Part shown: piece by piece, positions 34,674 through 46,413 of the stretch
Layout: each line of letters starts with the position of its first letter
Numbering within the stretch: position 1 is the first letter of the stretch
Source of the DNA: Torreya grandis
Lineage: Eukaryota; Streptophyta; Pinopsida; Cupressales; Taxaceae
Length of the DNA stretch: 64,000 bases
Reading direction: 5' to 3'
Assembly: GCA_037957365.1 (NCBI GenBank)
Contig: JARHVA010000001.1
Span: forward strand, 10,817,001-10,881,000
Program-made: the position numbers and the translations under genes
Notes under the pieces: model-generated
Told to the model about the DNA's origin: nothing
The model's database searches: none
What the model saw: the letters and a program-made list of their open reading frames with translations, nothing else

Positions 34674-35079
34674 TGATGCAGGGGCATCCTATAAGGACCC
34701 CAAAATTTAATCAATTTGGTTTTATATTGGTATATGATATGTATTATAGGTGTTATAGGTCATAGGTAGTCCATTTGTTAAGTCTAGGGTGACTCAAAGT
34801 GCATATAATTTGAATTCTAAGTTTTCTCACCAAAAGTTTCTTTTTGAATATTTGAATCTTGTAAAGCCTTATATGAGGACTTTTGTGCAATTTATATAGG
34901 TGTAAGGTGTGTTAAATTGTCTAATGTTCTTGGATAATGTAATAGGTTTATAAATTTTCATTAGACCAATGTCATAATGTTATATGTGATATATTATGTG
35001 AAAAATCAAAACATGTAATGTATTTATTAGTCTATTGAAGAAGGTATTGAGTGAAGGATTTGGTATATGCTCTGCATCA
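34674..35079 (+). repeat. Element C 3' LTR with about 1.65 kb internal deletion
   Basis: The first ~350 bp align with 30,520-30,870 and the last ~57 bp with 32,522-32,578. The 1.65 kb between is missing. Confidence 0.88.
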
Positions 35080-35084
35080 ATATG

Positions 35085-36616
35085 CATCCCCTCCTCTTTA
35101 TTTTAGTGATGCAATGGAATGGGATTAATAGAGTAAAGGAGATGCAAACTTAAGTGTGTATACACACTTTTTATTTTTATTGTGAAGATTGATTGTGCAA
35201 GGTGTCTCAATGCAAAACTTGAAACAATGCCACTAAAAGTAGTTATTACCCATATTTGATGATTAAAAATATAAAACTTGAAATTTGAAAAGAAGCAATT
35301 AAAAAGATACACCTGAAAGAGTATGAAATCCAATTGCATTTTAACTTTAAATTGGACAAGGTATATGCTCCCTTGTTGAGGCATTTGGATAGATGTTGAA
35401 CCTGTGGTGAATTGAGAGTGATCAAGTCTCAATTTTTGAAAACAAATAAAATTACTTGAGTTGCAAAGATTGTATGCTCCAAATCTCATTTGAACATGTA
35501 GAGTAATCTATAAAATAATTAAATTAGAAGGAATATAACCATAAATAGTGGTTTGCTAAAGTGAAACCATACATGTTGAGTGTCACTAAACTCTAATGTG
35601 GCCCACTTAAAAAATGAGACGAATCATACCACTACAAACGGATCTAGATTATATTTAAAACTTTTTACCTTTGAAATTTTTGAACATTGAAAAAGAAGTG
35701 AAATTTTAAATTTTCATTGTAGTAGTATGAACATGAATGAATATTATGACCCCTATATTTGAACTACATTGATATATAATTCCAAATGAACTTGTAAATC
35801 TTTTTTAAACTTGCAACTTATAATTTTTTTACACATGTCCATGAATATACATCAAGTGTATATGAACCTGTATTGAAATAAATATAGGAATGAGTGCACA
35901 TGAATGTCATATACCTCCACAATCTAAGAAGTTTAAACCATACTGTAACTAAAAAAAAATATATTATCATAAGTTTAAAATTTGTTGCTCATGAGTGCAT
36001 GAATTTTCAAGGCAAGCCCATCGTGATGCCCCCATTTTGAGATGGGATATATAGCCTACAAGTCACTAATCTAAAATTAAAACTTGTAAAATATGTTAAA
36101 TATATAATCATGTAGTAGTATATGAAAATTTGAAATGTATTGCATTATAATTTTAAATATAACGTTTAATTTTCATATGAAACATGTGTTATGTAGATAC
36201 ATCATTGAGGCACATAAGTAACACGTGCATGATATGTATCATATCACAAGAGTAAAAGTAGAAGGTAGAATTAATGTGTGATGTTAATAATTGCACCATA
36301 GTAACAAGTAATGTCACACAGTGTCACACAATTTACATAGAATGTCACATGTGAGGCCCAAAGGCCACATACAATGGACATGTGAATATCACACAAACAT
36401 ACAAGGTCAAGGGAAACACTCAAATGGAATAATGAAACCATACAAACAATAACATGTATATGTTACACACACAAACCCAAGGGCCACACCCAATAAGTAA
36501 GAAACAAGTAACTTATCATGTATTGAAGTAATAATTTGAAAAGAAGCACAAAGTAATGAGAATAGTCTACATCAAGCACATGTATTAATGTCATTTTTAA
36601 CAAATTATATATCCAT
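35085..36616. other. Anonymous host-side sequence
   Basis: This 1.5 kb AT-rich stretch lies between elements C and G3 with no supportable gene. It has several cacac/gtcaca-rich short motifs (36,310-36,480). Its right end, gtaac at 36,617-36,621, is the G3 target duplication, so it was once joined to 63,772. Confidence 0.5.
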
Positions 36617-36621
36617 GTAAC

Positions 36622-39396
36622 TATTTTTACTCAATTTTAAACCCTTAGAGAGGTAGTTCAAGCCTACTCAAATTGATAAAAATAATGAGATTACCCCTAG
36701 ATATGTGGGTTGTCTATAATAGGGATAAACATTTAGATTGAAGGGCTAGCTCCCTTGATATGTATATTAAAGCTCATCACCTATAATACTAACTTGTTTG
36801 GATGAAAAGGGAGAGAGAAAAATATGAAATAAACCTATCCTAATGATGTGATGCATCAAATGTAAACTCATCACTACCAACCAACTACAATTACACTTCA
36901 AACAAGAGCCCAAACTACACATGACACTTATTCAAAATCTACCTTTCTACATAAGTACTTTTCATGGAGGTTTGTGAATCAAGATTGAGCTAGGAGGACT
37001 AAACAAGAGGTCATGACATGACAATAGTGAATACACAACTCACTAAAATCATACACACTTCATTTGAACACTTCAAAAGACCTGCAAAAGACTTTTGAAA
37101 CTGAATATGAATGCTAACAAGGACAACATGTCAAGGAAGTGAACCTATCACTTAGCAAGATCAACTAGTATAACATGCACATTGAAATAGTCCATGGAAA
37201 AGGTAAAATATGTTGTTATTCATTGATCAAAGGATGAAAATGAGAAGCGATTCTCCATACTTAGGTGGAGGATACAAACTTATCCAAAAGTGGCTCAATA
37301 TATAAAGAATTGTGAAGAGAGAAAGAGGGGCATAGAAGGAGAGGATTGAGAAGTGTCCTCATGAGTTAAAAAAATAAGGGGGTTATGGAATAGTCATAAG
37401 AAAACTTAAAAATCTATGTGTATTACTCTTGAAGATGCTCCAACCTTCCATGTGGTGTAAGAGTAAGAATGCTTGCTTGACACCTTCACTAGCTCTCCAA
37501 AATTGCCCTTTACTTTGCATTGTTGAGTGACAAGTGGAATTATTGATGTTAAAATCAGTTTATCTTAAATATTTGATCTACTCTTGACACCTCTCAATTG
37601 ATCCAATAAGTTTCTCTTTGACACATCACTTTCTTTTCTTGCTAGGTGTCTAGAGGACTCTTCATCTCCTTAGGCTAATCTTGCATACAAGTGTCAAAAC
37701 TTGAATTCTTCTTCTTTATCTCTTCTTATCTTTATGGATGGCATATTAAACTCATATAAAACCTATAACAATCCATTTTGATGTCTCAAACTAACCTCAA
37801 GAATTTGTTCTCTAAGAAAGGCTCTAATTAGGCCTAATTCCTTGTATCCCTAAAATCATGTAAACCTCTTTGTGTATAGAGTTTTATAAATGATACTAAG
37901 AATATAAAGGCATATTATAGGACATAGTATGGCCTTACAACTTCATGTTCAATTTTAGGATTAGAAAGTGAGTGGAAGTGTGATTTTCTATTATTTATCT
38001 CTCCTAACTAGGTCTCAATTAGGCCTCCCTACCTAGAGATTAAAATTTGAATGTAAAGTATTATCACACATGTCAAACATAAAATAAGTGTGTGATTCAA
38101 TTATATGACATCCTCCCCATTCTCTATGTCAATTTTGGAGATCTAACACCTTTTACAGACCCATCAAGTAGTTAAAAATAGTCTTTTAGGGCCTATTTCA
38201 TACAATCTTGTACAAACTAGTAGCATGGGGTGATGCTTAGGGGAGTTGTGAACATGATTAAAGTCATTTGGAAGCTTTTACAATTTGTCTAGAGGAATAT
38301 AAGTTAATTTCTCTCTCATTAAATCATTATAGCACTCCTAGGCAGCCTGAAAGTGCCTCAAGGTGTTAACAATTATTCATACAGCTCAGGGCACCAATCC
38401 TCCAACCAATTCCATAAAATGGAAGTACACCAAGGTAGATAACTTCACCTAAGAGCCCAAGGTCCCATGCAACATATTTTTTTTGTACTAAGAAAAATAA
38501 GGTAACTTATCGAGTTACTAGTAGGCATTTTGTGGAGTCCAAGAAGGATTGAGACATGTAAGTGACTATTCTAAGTTTGGTTTGAGCTTTAAACACCTCA
38601 ATGAGGTCTGTAATGTCCTCCTTGATATATTATAATGATTTTATGCCACATTTTTTCTTCAAACTTTGATACATCCCATTGGTCTATGCCTAGGTTCTTG
38701 AGCCAACTTGCTCAACATACCCTAACTGACTTTATTCTTTTTTCTCACACTATTAGGGATCTAGAAGCTCATGAAATGCCTATGCATATCCTTCACCATT
38801 TTCTCAAGGTTTTTATGGTCTCATGTCAACTTAAATTGACTAGCCATGTAAGCCTATGTATGTACTCAGGCCTATGTAAGGTCTAGATAGAACTTAGTGG
38901 CTTGCTGTCTCTATTTCATAATAGGTCTAAGGGTTAATGAAGTTATTAATCATCATGGAGTCATCAACTTAGATTTCACAACCATTCAAATAAGCAACTT
39001 TACTTAGCAAGGCAAGACTATGTTGTAGCTATATGACTGGCTGAATATGCATGGTTCCAATAAGTCTATTTGGTCATTTATTCTATCCCTCACTTAAAAA
39101 TTATTCGATCTTGATGAATTGATAACCTAAAGCTCATTTCTAACCTTAAATCAATCATACACCACTATCTCAGATTTTGAAAAACCCTTAGTCATTTAAG
39201 TAGATCTACAGGTGACCATCTACCTGTGTCTTGCCTTAGATGAGTAGGTAGAGTCTTAAACTTTGTTTTTCTCAATCACATTGGGTATACCTCCTTATGA
39301 TCTCCATATGACCAAGGCACTATATATATCCATCCCTAAACTCCCATACTCCTGTGTATAGGCTCTGCCCCTCTTTTAGGTTTGAAACTAGCTCAT
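36622..39396 (-). repeat. G3 3' LTR, distal part
   Basis: This 2,775 bp segment aligns end to end with 58,920-61,694. It ends at ctcat, the target of insertion D, and the LTR resumes at 54,703. Confidence 0.92.
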
Positions 39397-41053
39397 TGTT
39401 GACCAAATTTGAATTTTAATCAAATTGGGTCAACCCCTACATTTATAAACTTTTATAAGTTTTTACATGTCTTATGGGGTATGATATTGTTCTATACATC
39501 TTACTTATCCTTCCTCCTTGTACTAGTCTAGTCAAACAAAGTCAAAGTTGGTCAACCCTAGTCAAACATAATAAAAGGATTAAATTATGATGAAAATGTT
39601 CTAAGGTGGTCATTTAGATGTTTTAATATGTTCAAAAGTCATTAATTTATCCTTTACTATGTTCCATATGTTAAATATGCCTTTTTGCCACTTTTTTAGC
39701 CCATTTAATGACTTGTACAGACTTTCAAGGAAGCATATTTTTCAAAAAGTTAGTTTTCAATATGGAAGAGGTCAGGAGATGTTAGGATCAGTTAGAGGTA
39801 AGTCCAAGAGGTATTTATGTGCAGAAAGAGGTAGTTTCTCCTTGTTTTTAAGCCCTTTTTGGCACTTATACAGACTTGGTGAGCTCATCTTCAGGTAAAA
39901 AAGTGAGTTATGTGCCTCTTCACCTCCCTATACTCATTTCCATGCATGGTGTACTGAGATAATGTTAAAAATTTTAGCTGAAACTTCTATTTCTTCTTTC
40001 TTGTCTTTGCAAGTTAAAGAAGGTCAACTTTGCATGCTAAAGAAGGTCAACTTTACATACTTGGTGTGGGCCGTACAATTGGAGTTGAGAGGAATGATAT
40101 TGGTGGGTGAAATTAAAATGATTTAGATTCATTTTCATTTCAAGAGTTCTTAGATTAATGTATTTTCCTTTATGAATCATTGCTAAGACCTTAGGCAACT
40201 TTTTATGCACTTACAACCATGAGGGGTCTCCTTTTGAGCTAGTTTCATAAATTTTTTGCTTTAGTTTGATGATTTTGATGGTTTCATATGTTTTATAATT
40301 CCTCTCCATAGGTTTTACATGGTGCTTCTCAGTTTAGAAGTCTCATGAAGTCAAGAAACCTCTCCTAGGTTTGCTTATGCATGCAAACTGGTCTTTTCAC
40401 ACCTTCAACTATTTCAGGTGCCATGAAGGAATTTTTAACATTAGAATGAAAGAATATAATAGTTTTTTAGGTGATTGAATCCATGAATATGCATTTGAAG
40501 AGGTTGGGACAAGTCTTCAAGTCATATAATGCCAAAATAATGCTCAAAACTCTATGTTTCTCCTCAATGTCAACCTTACAGTAAGATACAGACTTTTAGA
40601 CAGCCTGAGCAGAGGGTGTAGAGATCACAATAGATTATTTGGAAATTTTAAAGAAAATACTCTTATTTTAACATATTTGAACTGTATGGTAGACCTAGTT
40701 CCAATGTCATGAGCATTGGAAGAGGCAAACCGTGATCAAAAGAATGTGACTATGATTTCAGGCTTACTATCCGAAAATGGTCGAAACAAAGTTCCTAGCT
40801 CTTTTAGATTGATTTGGTAACAACGTCATATAAACCTTTAGTCACCCCTTATTTACTAGCCTTGTATCCCTTGGCATAGATAGTGAGTGTGCAAAGTTTG
40901 GACGAATAATGACCAATAGAAGGTGGTGTTTGAAAGGTCTAAAGGATCTACTAAAACCACTAGATTATATCAGTAACGTCTATAAGTTAAGAGCTCCAAA
41001 AGGTGGTTTTATCCTCAAGTCACAACATAAACATCTCTCATGCTTGAATAACT

Positions 41054-41917
41054 TGTCAGGATCCTCCTTAGAGTATAATTGATTACCTTTGTACAAGCAA
41101 CTAAACACGAAATTAAACCAGAAGTAATATGTAACTAGAAATCAGAACTAGCAAAGAATATGAGATACGAGAAATAATACAATCTGTATTAACACTCTTC
41201 TAGAAGGAAATACAATGAAGAAATCTCACTCTTCCCACACCTCTTGGGCGTACAATAATTCTCCCTCGAGAGTTTTCTCTCTCAATCAATTACAATCATA
41301 ACTCAATAACCGAGTTGTTCCCTCCACCAGTCAGTGACAATCAACCCAATGGTTGTTGTTGCCTACTTCCAGTCCATCGGTGACAATCAACTCAATGGTT
41401 GTTTTGCCTACCTTACACACACAAGCAGATCTTCTTGATTTGACACCTTGCAGATCTAATTGACCTTGCTTACCATGTAGATCTCCCTGATTTTGCTACT
41501 TGCAGATCAACCGATCTTACACCCCTTGAGACAACCAACCCAATTGTTGTTCTTGCCTTCAAGTTGAGGATCTAATCCTTAGTCCTTCATTACAATACAA
41601 CCCCATGGGTCTATTAAATAGATCCCAAACCAAACAATAATTAGAAACACAGACTCAAGACTAAAATTAGTCTTTACATGCGAACTGACTGTTCTCATAA
41701 AATTATAAATTCTAATTCTGGAAACACCGCCTAGAAACACACAGGTGACCAACATCAGTTCCTGTCTGACCGATGCTGGCCGACCCATAACCAATGTTGA
41801 TTACTATGTACACTGAATATGACTGATGTCGGTTGGCCTGACTGATGTTGATTACTTTGACACTCAGTAACCTCCATATTTGCATACCTGTGAAGCTTTT
41901 AGCTCCATAACTTAACA
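41054..41917 (-). repeat. COP2 3' LTR
   Basis: It is 864 bp, the same length as the 5' LTR, with scattered substitutions. The plus strand starts tgtcaggatcctcc and ends cttaaca. Confidence 0.94.
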
Positions 41918-42009
41918 ATCTCCCACTTGGAGATAAATAGCTGCACCTGTACCTATACCTATACATCCTCTAATTTGTTTCTAGCTTGTATCCCTCTTCA
42001 AGTTCAATC

Positions 42010-45000
42010 TTAAAGACCAACAAAAGTTGAATGAAGATTCAACTTCTTCTTTGTTACCAACTTTGTTAACATATCTGCAGGGTTTTTATCCTTGCTAGCC
42101 ACCGTGACTGCAACAACTTTCTGCAACTCTGATATCCAGCTAACCGCCATTCCATCAATAATGAACACATATCCTATGTTACTTCTCCTACCATCCAAGT
42201 CACTTGCCATATCCGAATCTACATACCCATGTAGAGAAATGCTTGACCATGCATAACATAAATACCTGCTGCTGGTCCCTCTCAGATATCTAAGAATCCA
42301 CTGAACTGCTTTCCAGTGCTCCTTTCCTAGATTGGCCATAAACTTGCTAACAACTCCCACTGCTTGGGCAATATCAGGTCTAATACATACCATGTACCCA
42401 ACCTCATCATGTGATTTAGGATACTATTCATAGCTCAACTTGAACTGTCCAACCATAAGTGTGCTTACCGGTTTTGCATCCTACATATCAAACCTCTCCA
42501 CTACCTTATTCACATAATCCTCTTGAGACAAAATCAACCTGTGATTTTCCTTGTCTCTAGAAATACTCATGTCAATGATTTTCTTCGCTGCTCATAAATC
42601 CTTCCTGGCACATGTCTAAGCTACTTTTACCTTTAGCTCATCAATTCCCTGCATGTGTGACCGTGCAACAAGCATATACACTACATACAGTAATAGAATA
42701 ATGTATCTAATATTATCCAACCTGGTAAAATAAACACAATGGTCACATTGACATTGACTAAAGCCATGCTTTGTCATAAACCTATCAAACCTCAAATACC
42801 ATTATCCTGAAGCTTGCTCAAGACCATATAACCTGGCCTTCTATCTCACCTATCCATTCTCTCCTTTCTTTAACCTATGAATCCATTCGTCTTTCAGTGC
42901 TTTTTTTTTGGCTGACAACTCTACCAAATCCCACATTTGGTTCTCTTTCAAGGAATCAATTTCCTCATTCATGCCATACTCGCACTGTTTCCTAGATTCT
43001 ACCTGCATTGCCTCTTCAAAACTTCTTAGTTTTCCACCATCAGTGAGCAACAAGTAGTATAAAGAAGGGTAATAACAAATTTGAGGCTTACTTACCCTTT
43101 CAGACCTCCTCATGGGTGCTTGAGACTCATTGACAGCTCGCTGTCCACCCAAATTTCATTTTAACAGTGACCGATCCTGGTCATCTCTCAGTCTACACCG
43201 ACTGATGTTGGTTCCATGTGACTGACGTGACCGACGTCAGTTCTTACCTGACTGACATAGGTTTCCACCTACCTGACATCATCAATTTTGGTCTCCATTA
43301 GACCGACATCAATTCTTACCTGATCGATGTCAGTTCTCACCTGACTGACGTCAGTAACTGTGTTTTCTTGTGAGTGATGATTTTTACCTGCGAGCTCATT
43401 TTGGATCATAACCTTGTCCAAATCAACACTGCCCTACTCAAAATTATTTAGCCTCTTGAGCTGATCTCTATCCATCATTTTCTCCTTGAAAACTAAGGCT
43501 TTCTAGTTCTTAGAAGTGTCAAAAACATCAGATTTCCTCTTTATGCAATACTGTGATCGTCCAATAGAAGCTCCCTAAGCTGGTCCACACATGTCTATGT
43601 GAACAAGCTCCAAATTGTGTTTCTTCTTTGTTGACCCAATTTCAAGAAACCTCACTTTCTTCTATTGCTTACAGAAATCTCAATCTATGCTTTTCAAATC
43701 TGAAAGCTTACCTTTTGACTTAAGAACATCCATTCCCTTCTCACTCATTTGACCAAGCCTATAGTGCCACATCTTTGCATCTACATCTGAATTAGATAAA
43801 ACATAAGGAGAATCAGTAATACAAGTAGATAGATAAAGTGTACCTACTTTCTTACCTCTTGCTAAAACAAGTGCACCCTTGGAAACTTTCCAAGATTCTG
43901 CTATGAGAGTTACTGTGTAACCCTCATCACCCAAATTTCTTACAGAAATCAAATTCTACTTCAGGACTGGGACATGCATGACATCCTTCAACACCCATGT
44001 GTTGCCATTCTACAATTTCAGCTGCACTTCTCCTTTGCCAACAATTTGACAAGGCTTACCATCCCCTAAATAAACTTTTTCAAAGTCTCCATGGACATAA
44101 TTATTGAAAAATTCTCTATTTGAGGTTGCATGGAAAGAGGCACCAGAATCTAAAACCCAAGATTCTACTTTATCTAAGGAACATATAAGAGCATCATGTG
44201 CAACAATACCTACATCTTTTGCTTCTTTATTTCCTTCATGCTAATTTTCTTTCAACCAACAATCTTTCTTTACATGCCCTTTCTTTCCTCAATTCCAGCA
44301 GGTTATACCTCTATTTTTGGATTTGGATCTCCTACCTATCTTTGACCTTGATTTTCCTTGCTTGCTCTTCTCTCTTTGCCTTCCCTTGCTTTCAACACTT
44401 AAAGCATTACCTGATGATTCCCCTATGCTTTTCTTGTGAATTTCTCAATTCAAGATTACACTAACAACATCATCAACTTTCAAGATATTTGAAGCAGACG
44501 TAGTATTACTAACTGCCATTACCAAGCTATCCCAACTTTCAGGTAAAGAGCATAAGATTAAGAGGGCCTTAATTTCATCATAAAAAACTATTTTGACTAA
44601 ATTTAATTGGTTTACTAAACCATGGAAATCACTAAGATGACTATATACCGATCCACCTTCCTGCATTTGCAAATTAAATAATTATTTCATAAGAAATACC
44701 TTATTCAAAGCTGAGAGTTTTTCATATAAATTTGTCAAAGATTTTATTAACTCTAGCATTGTCTTTGCCTATGATAAGTTGGAGATCATAGACGATGCCA
44801 GGCTCAACCTTATAGATCCCAGAGCCTTTCTATCAAGAACATTCCATTCTTCATCTTGCATATTTGTGGGCTTGCATGCAACCCCACCCAATGGTAAGTA
44901 CAGATCTTTCTGATACAGATAATCTTCTATCTGCATCCTCCATAATTGATAATTTTTGCTATTGAATTTCTTCATTCTTAGCTTACTTTCTTCTGCCATT

Positions 45001-45017
45001 GCTTTACTCCCACTCAA
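42010..45017 (-). pseudogene. gag-pol: COP2 Gag-Pol polyprotein, broken
   Basis: Against COP1 (1,355 codons in one frame) this copy keeps only about 3.0 of 4.07 kb. Present are the Gag N-terminus (ESKLRMKKFNSKNYQLWRMQ), a zinc knuckle with one Cys codon turned to a stop, the protease VLDSGASFHAT (near 44,120-44,160), integrase HHCC (MWHYRLGQMSEKGM), partial core (LELVHIDMCGP), RT pieces, and an RNase H tail (NPADMLTK). Large deletions remove most of the integrase core including its second Asp and Glu, about 80 residues of RT (junction KARLYGLEQAS), and much of RNase H. The RT catalytic box reads YVVY instead of YVDD (about 42,670-42,690). Numerous in-frame stops remain. Confidence 0.93.
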
Positions 45018-45091
45018 ATAGAAACCCCTGTGAGTGACCTATAATCAACAAACACTTAACACACTCTGAAACCAAGGTGTTAGTGAACCAA

Positions 45092-45155
45092 GCTCTGATA
45101 CCAACTATTAGGATCTACACATAGCTCTGATACCAACTATCAGGATCCTCCTTAG
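45092..45155 (-). repeat. Tandemly duplicated LTR-end/primer-binding site in COP2
   Basis: The plus-strand unit gctctgataccaactat plus about 15 bp occurs at 45,092 and again at 45,124 (32 bp spacing). Each copy contains a perfect complement of the initiator-Met primer site (45,092-45,103 and 45,124-45,135). The copy at 45,124-45,135 adjoins the 5' LTR. Confidence 0.85.
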
Positions 45156-46001
45156 AGTACAATTGATTACCTTTGTACAAGCAACTAAACACAGAATTAA
45201 ACCAAAAGTAATATGTAACTAGAAATCAGAACCAACAAAGAATATGAGATACGAGAAATGATACAATCTGTATTAACACTCTTCTAGAAGGAAATACAAT
45301 GAAGAAATCTCACTCTTCCCACACCTCTTGGGCGTATAGTAATTATCCTTCAAGAGTTCTCTCTCTCAATCAATTACAATCACAACTCAATAACCGAGTT
45401 GTTTCCTCCACCAGTCAGTGACAATCAACCCAATGGTTGCTGTTGCCTACTTCCAGTCCACCGATGACAATCAACTCAATGGTTATTTTTCCTAGCTTAC
45501 ACACACAAGAAGATCTTCTTGATCTTGCACCTTGTAGATCTAATTGACCTTGATTACCATGTAGATCTCCCTAATCTTGCTACCTGCAGATTAACTGATC
45601 TTACACCCCTTGAGACAACCAACCCAATTGTTGTTCTTGCCTTCAAGTTGAGGATCTAATCCTTAGTCCTTCATTACAATATAGCCCCATGGGTCTCTTA
45701 AATAGATCCCAAACCAAACAATAATTAGAAACACAGACTCAAGACTAAAATTAGTCTTTACATGCAAACTGACTGTTCTCCTAAAATTAGCAATTCTAAT
45801 TCTAGAAATGTCACCTGGAAATGCATAGGTGACCGACGTCAGTTTCTATTTGACCGATGCCGACCGACCCATAACCGATGTTGGTTACTATGTACATTGA
45901 ATATGACCGATGTCAGTTGGCCTGATCGACGTTGATTACTTTGACACTCAGCAACCTCCACATTTGCATACCTGTGAAGCTTTTAGCTCCACAACTTAAC
46001 A
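45138..46001 (-). repeat. COP2 5' LTR
   Basis: This 864 bp LTR is next to the primer site. It contains several gaccgatgtcagtt-like motifs (45,830-45,930) related to the array in the COP coding region. Confidence 0.94.
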
Positions 46002-46207
46002 TAACTCTTATTGACCCAAATACACATTCAATGACTAAAGGGTCACCTCAAAAGGTTTGAATATGGTTTCTACCCCATACTCACATCCCCTGTCTGTATG
46101 CTGTCCTAGATTGCAACCTATAACCAAGGTGGAGTTTCAAGCTTGGAAAAGGTCTTAGATTATATAGATAGAAATTAGATTATGTTCATAGTTTCAAATG
46201 GATGATT

Positions 46208-46299
46208 TGTTAGGGTGTGGAGCTAAAAGCTTCACCAAGGAGCAGACTTTAACAGTTTTGCTTTCACAAGTGTAATCTATTGTTGGTTGATCCCCAACA
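46208..46299 (+). repeat. COP1 5' LTR, 607 bp internal deletion
   Basis: The first 50 bp match 50,551-50,600 and the last 42 bp match 51,208-51,249 of the 3' LTR. Everything between, including any U3 promoter, is absent. Confidence 0.93.
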
Positions 46300-46301
46300 A
46301 G

Positions 46302-46313
46302 TGGTATCAGAGC
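46302..46313 (+). promoter_or_regulatory. Primer-binding site of COP1
   Basis: TGGTATCAGAGC is a perfect complement to the initiator-Met tRNA 3' end, two bases after the LTR. Confidence 0.95.
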
Positions 46314-46413
46314 TCAGGTTCACTAACAGGTGGTTCAGATCTGTGTAGTGTGTATTGATTACAGGTTGCTCACAGGGGTTTCTGCAGGGATTTTTGTTTG
46401 AGTGGGAGAAGCA

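Larger units (their letters stand above)
30520..35079 (+). mobile_element. Element C: gypsy-type gag-protease element with 2 kb LTR
   Basis: The 5' LTR (30,520-32,578) and a shortened 3' LTR (34,674-35,079) flank a 2.1 kb interior. The TSD is gtatg/atatg (30,515-30,519 and 35,080-35,084, one mismatch). The interior carries Gag zinc-knuckle and protease remnants and then about 1.1 kb of charged, readable sequence, but no RT, RNase H or integrase. It is a non-autonomous or deleted gypsy element. Its LTR ends (tgatgcagggg-like start, tgcatca end) resemble those of element B. Confidence 0.88.
41054..46001 (-). mobile_element. COP2: internally deleted Ty1/copia element
   Basis: Two 864 bp LTRs (41,054-41,917 and 45,138-46,001) flank a 3.2 kb interior with gag-pol remnants. 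The TSD taact is perfect (41,049-41,053 and 46,002-46,006). The minus-strand LTR starts TGTTAAGTTGTGGAGC, close to the COP1 start TGTTAGGGTGTGGAGC, and coding regions align, so both belong to one family. Purines AAGTGGGAGAT precede the 3' LTR. Confidence 0.95.

Noticed and set aside
35103..35489. 128-residue minus-strand open frame between elements C and G3
   Set aside because: It is hydrophobic and AT-driven, with no motif and no neighbouring exon-like sequence. I could not support a gene.
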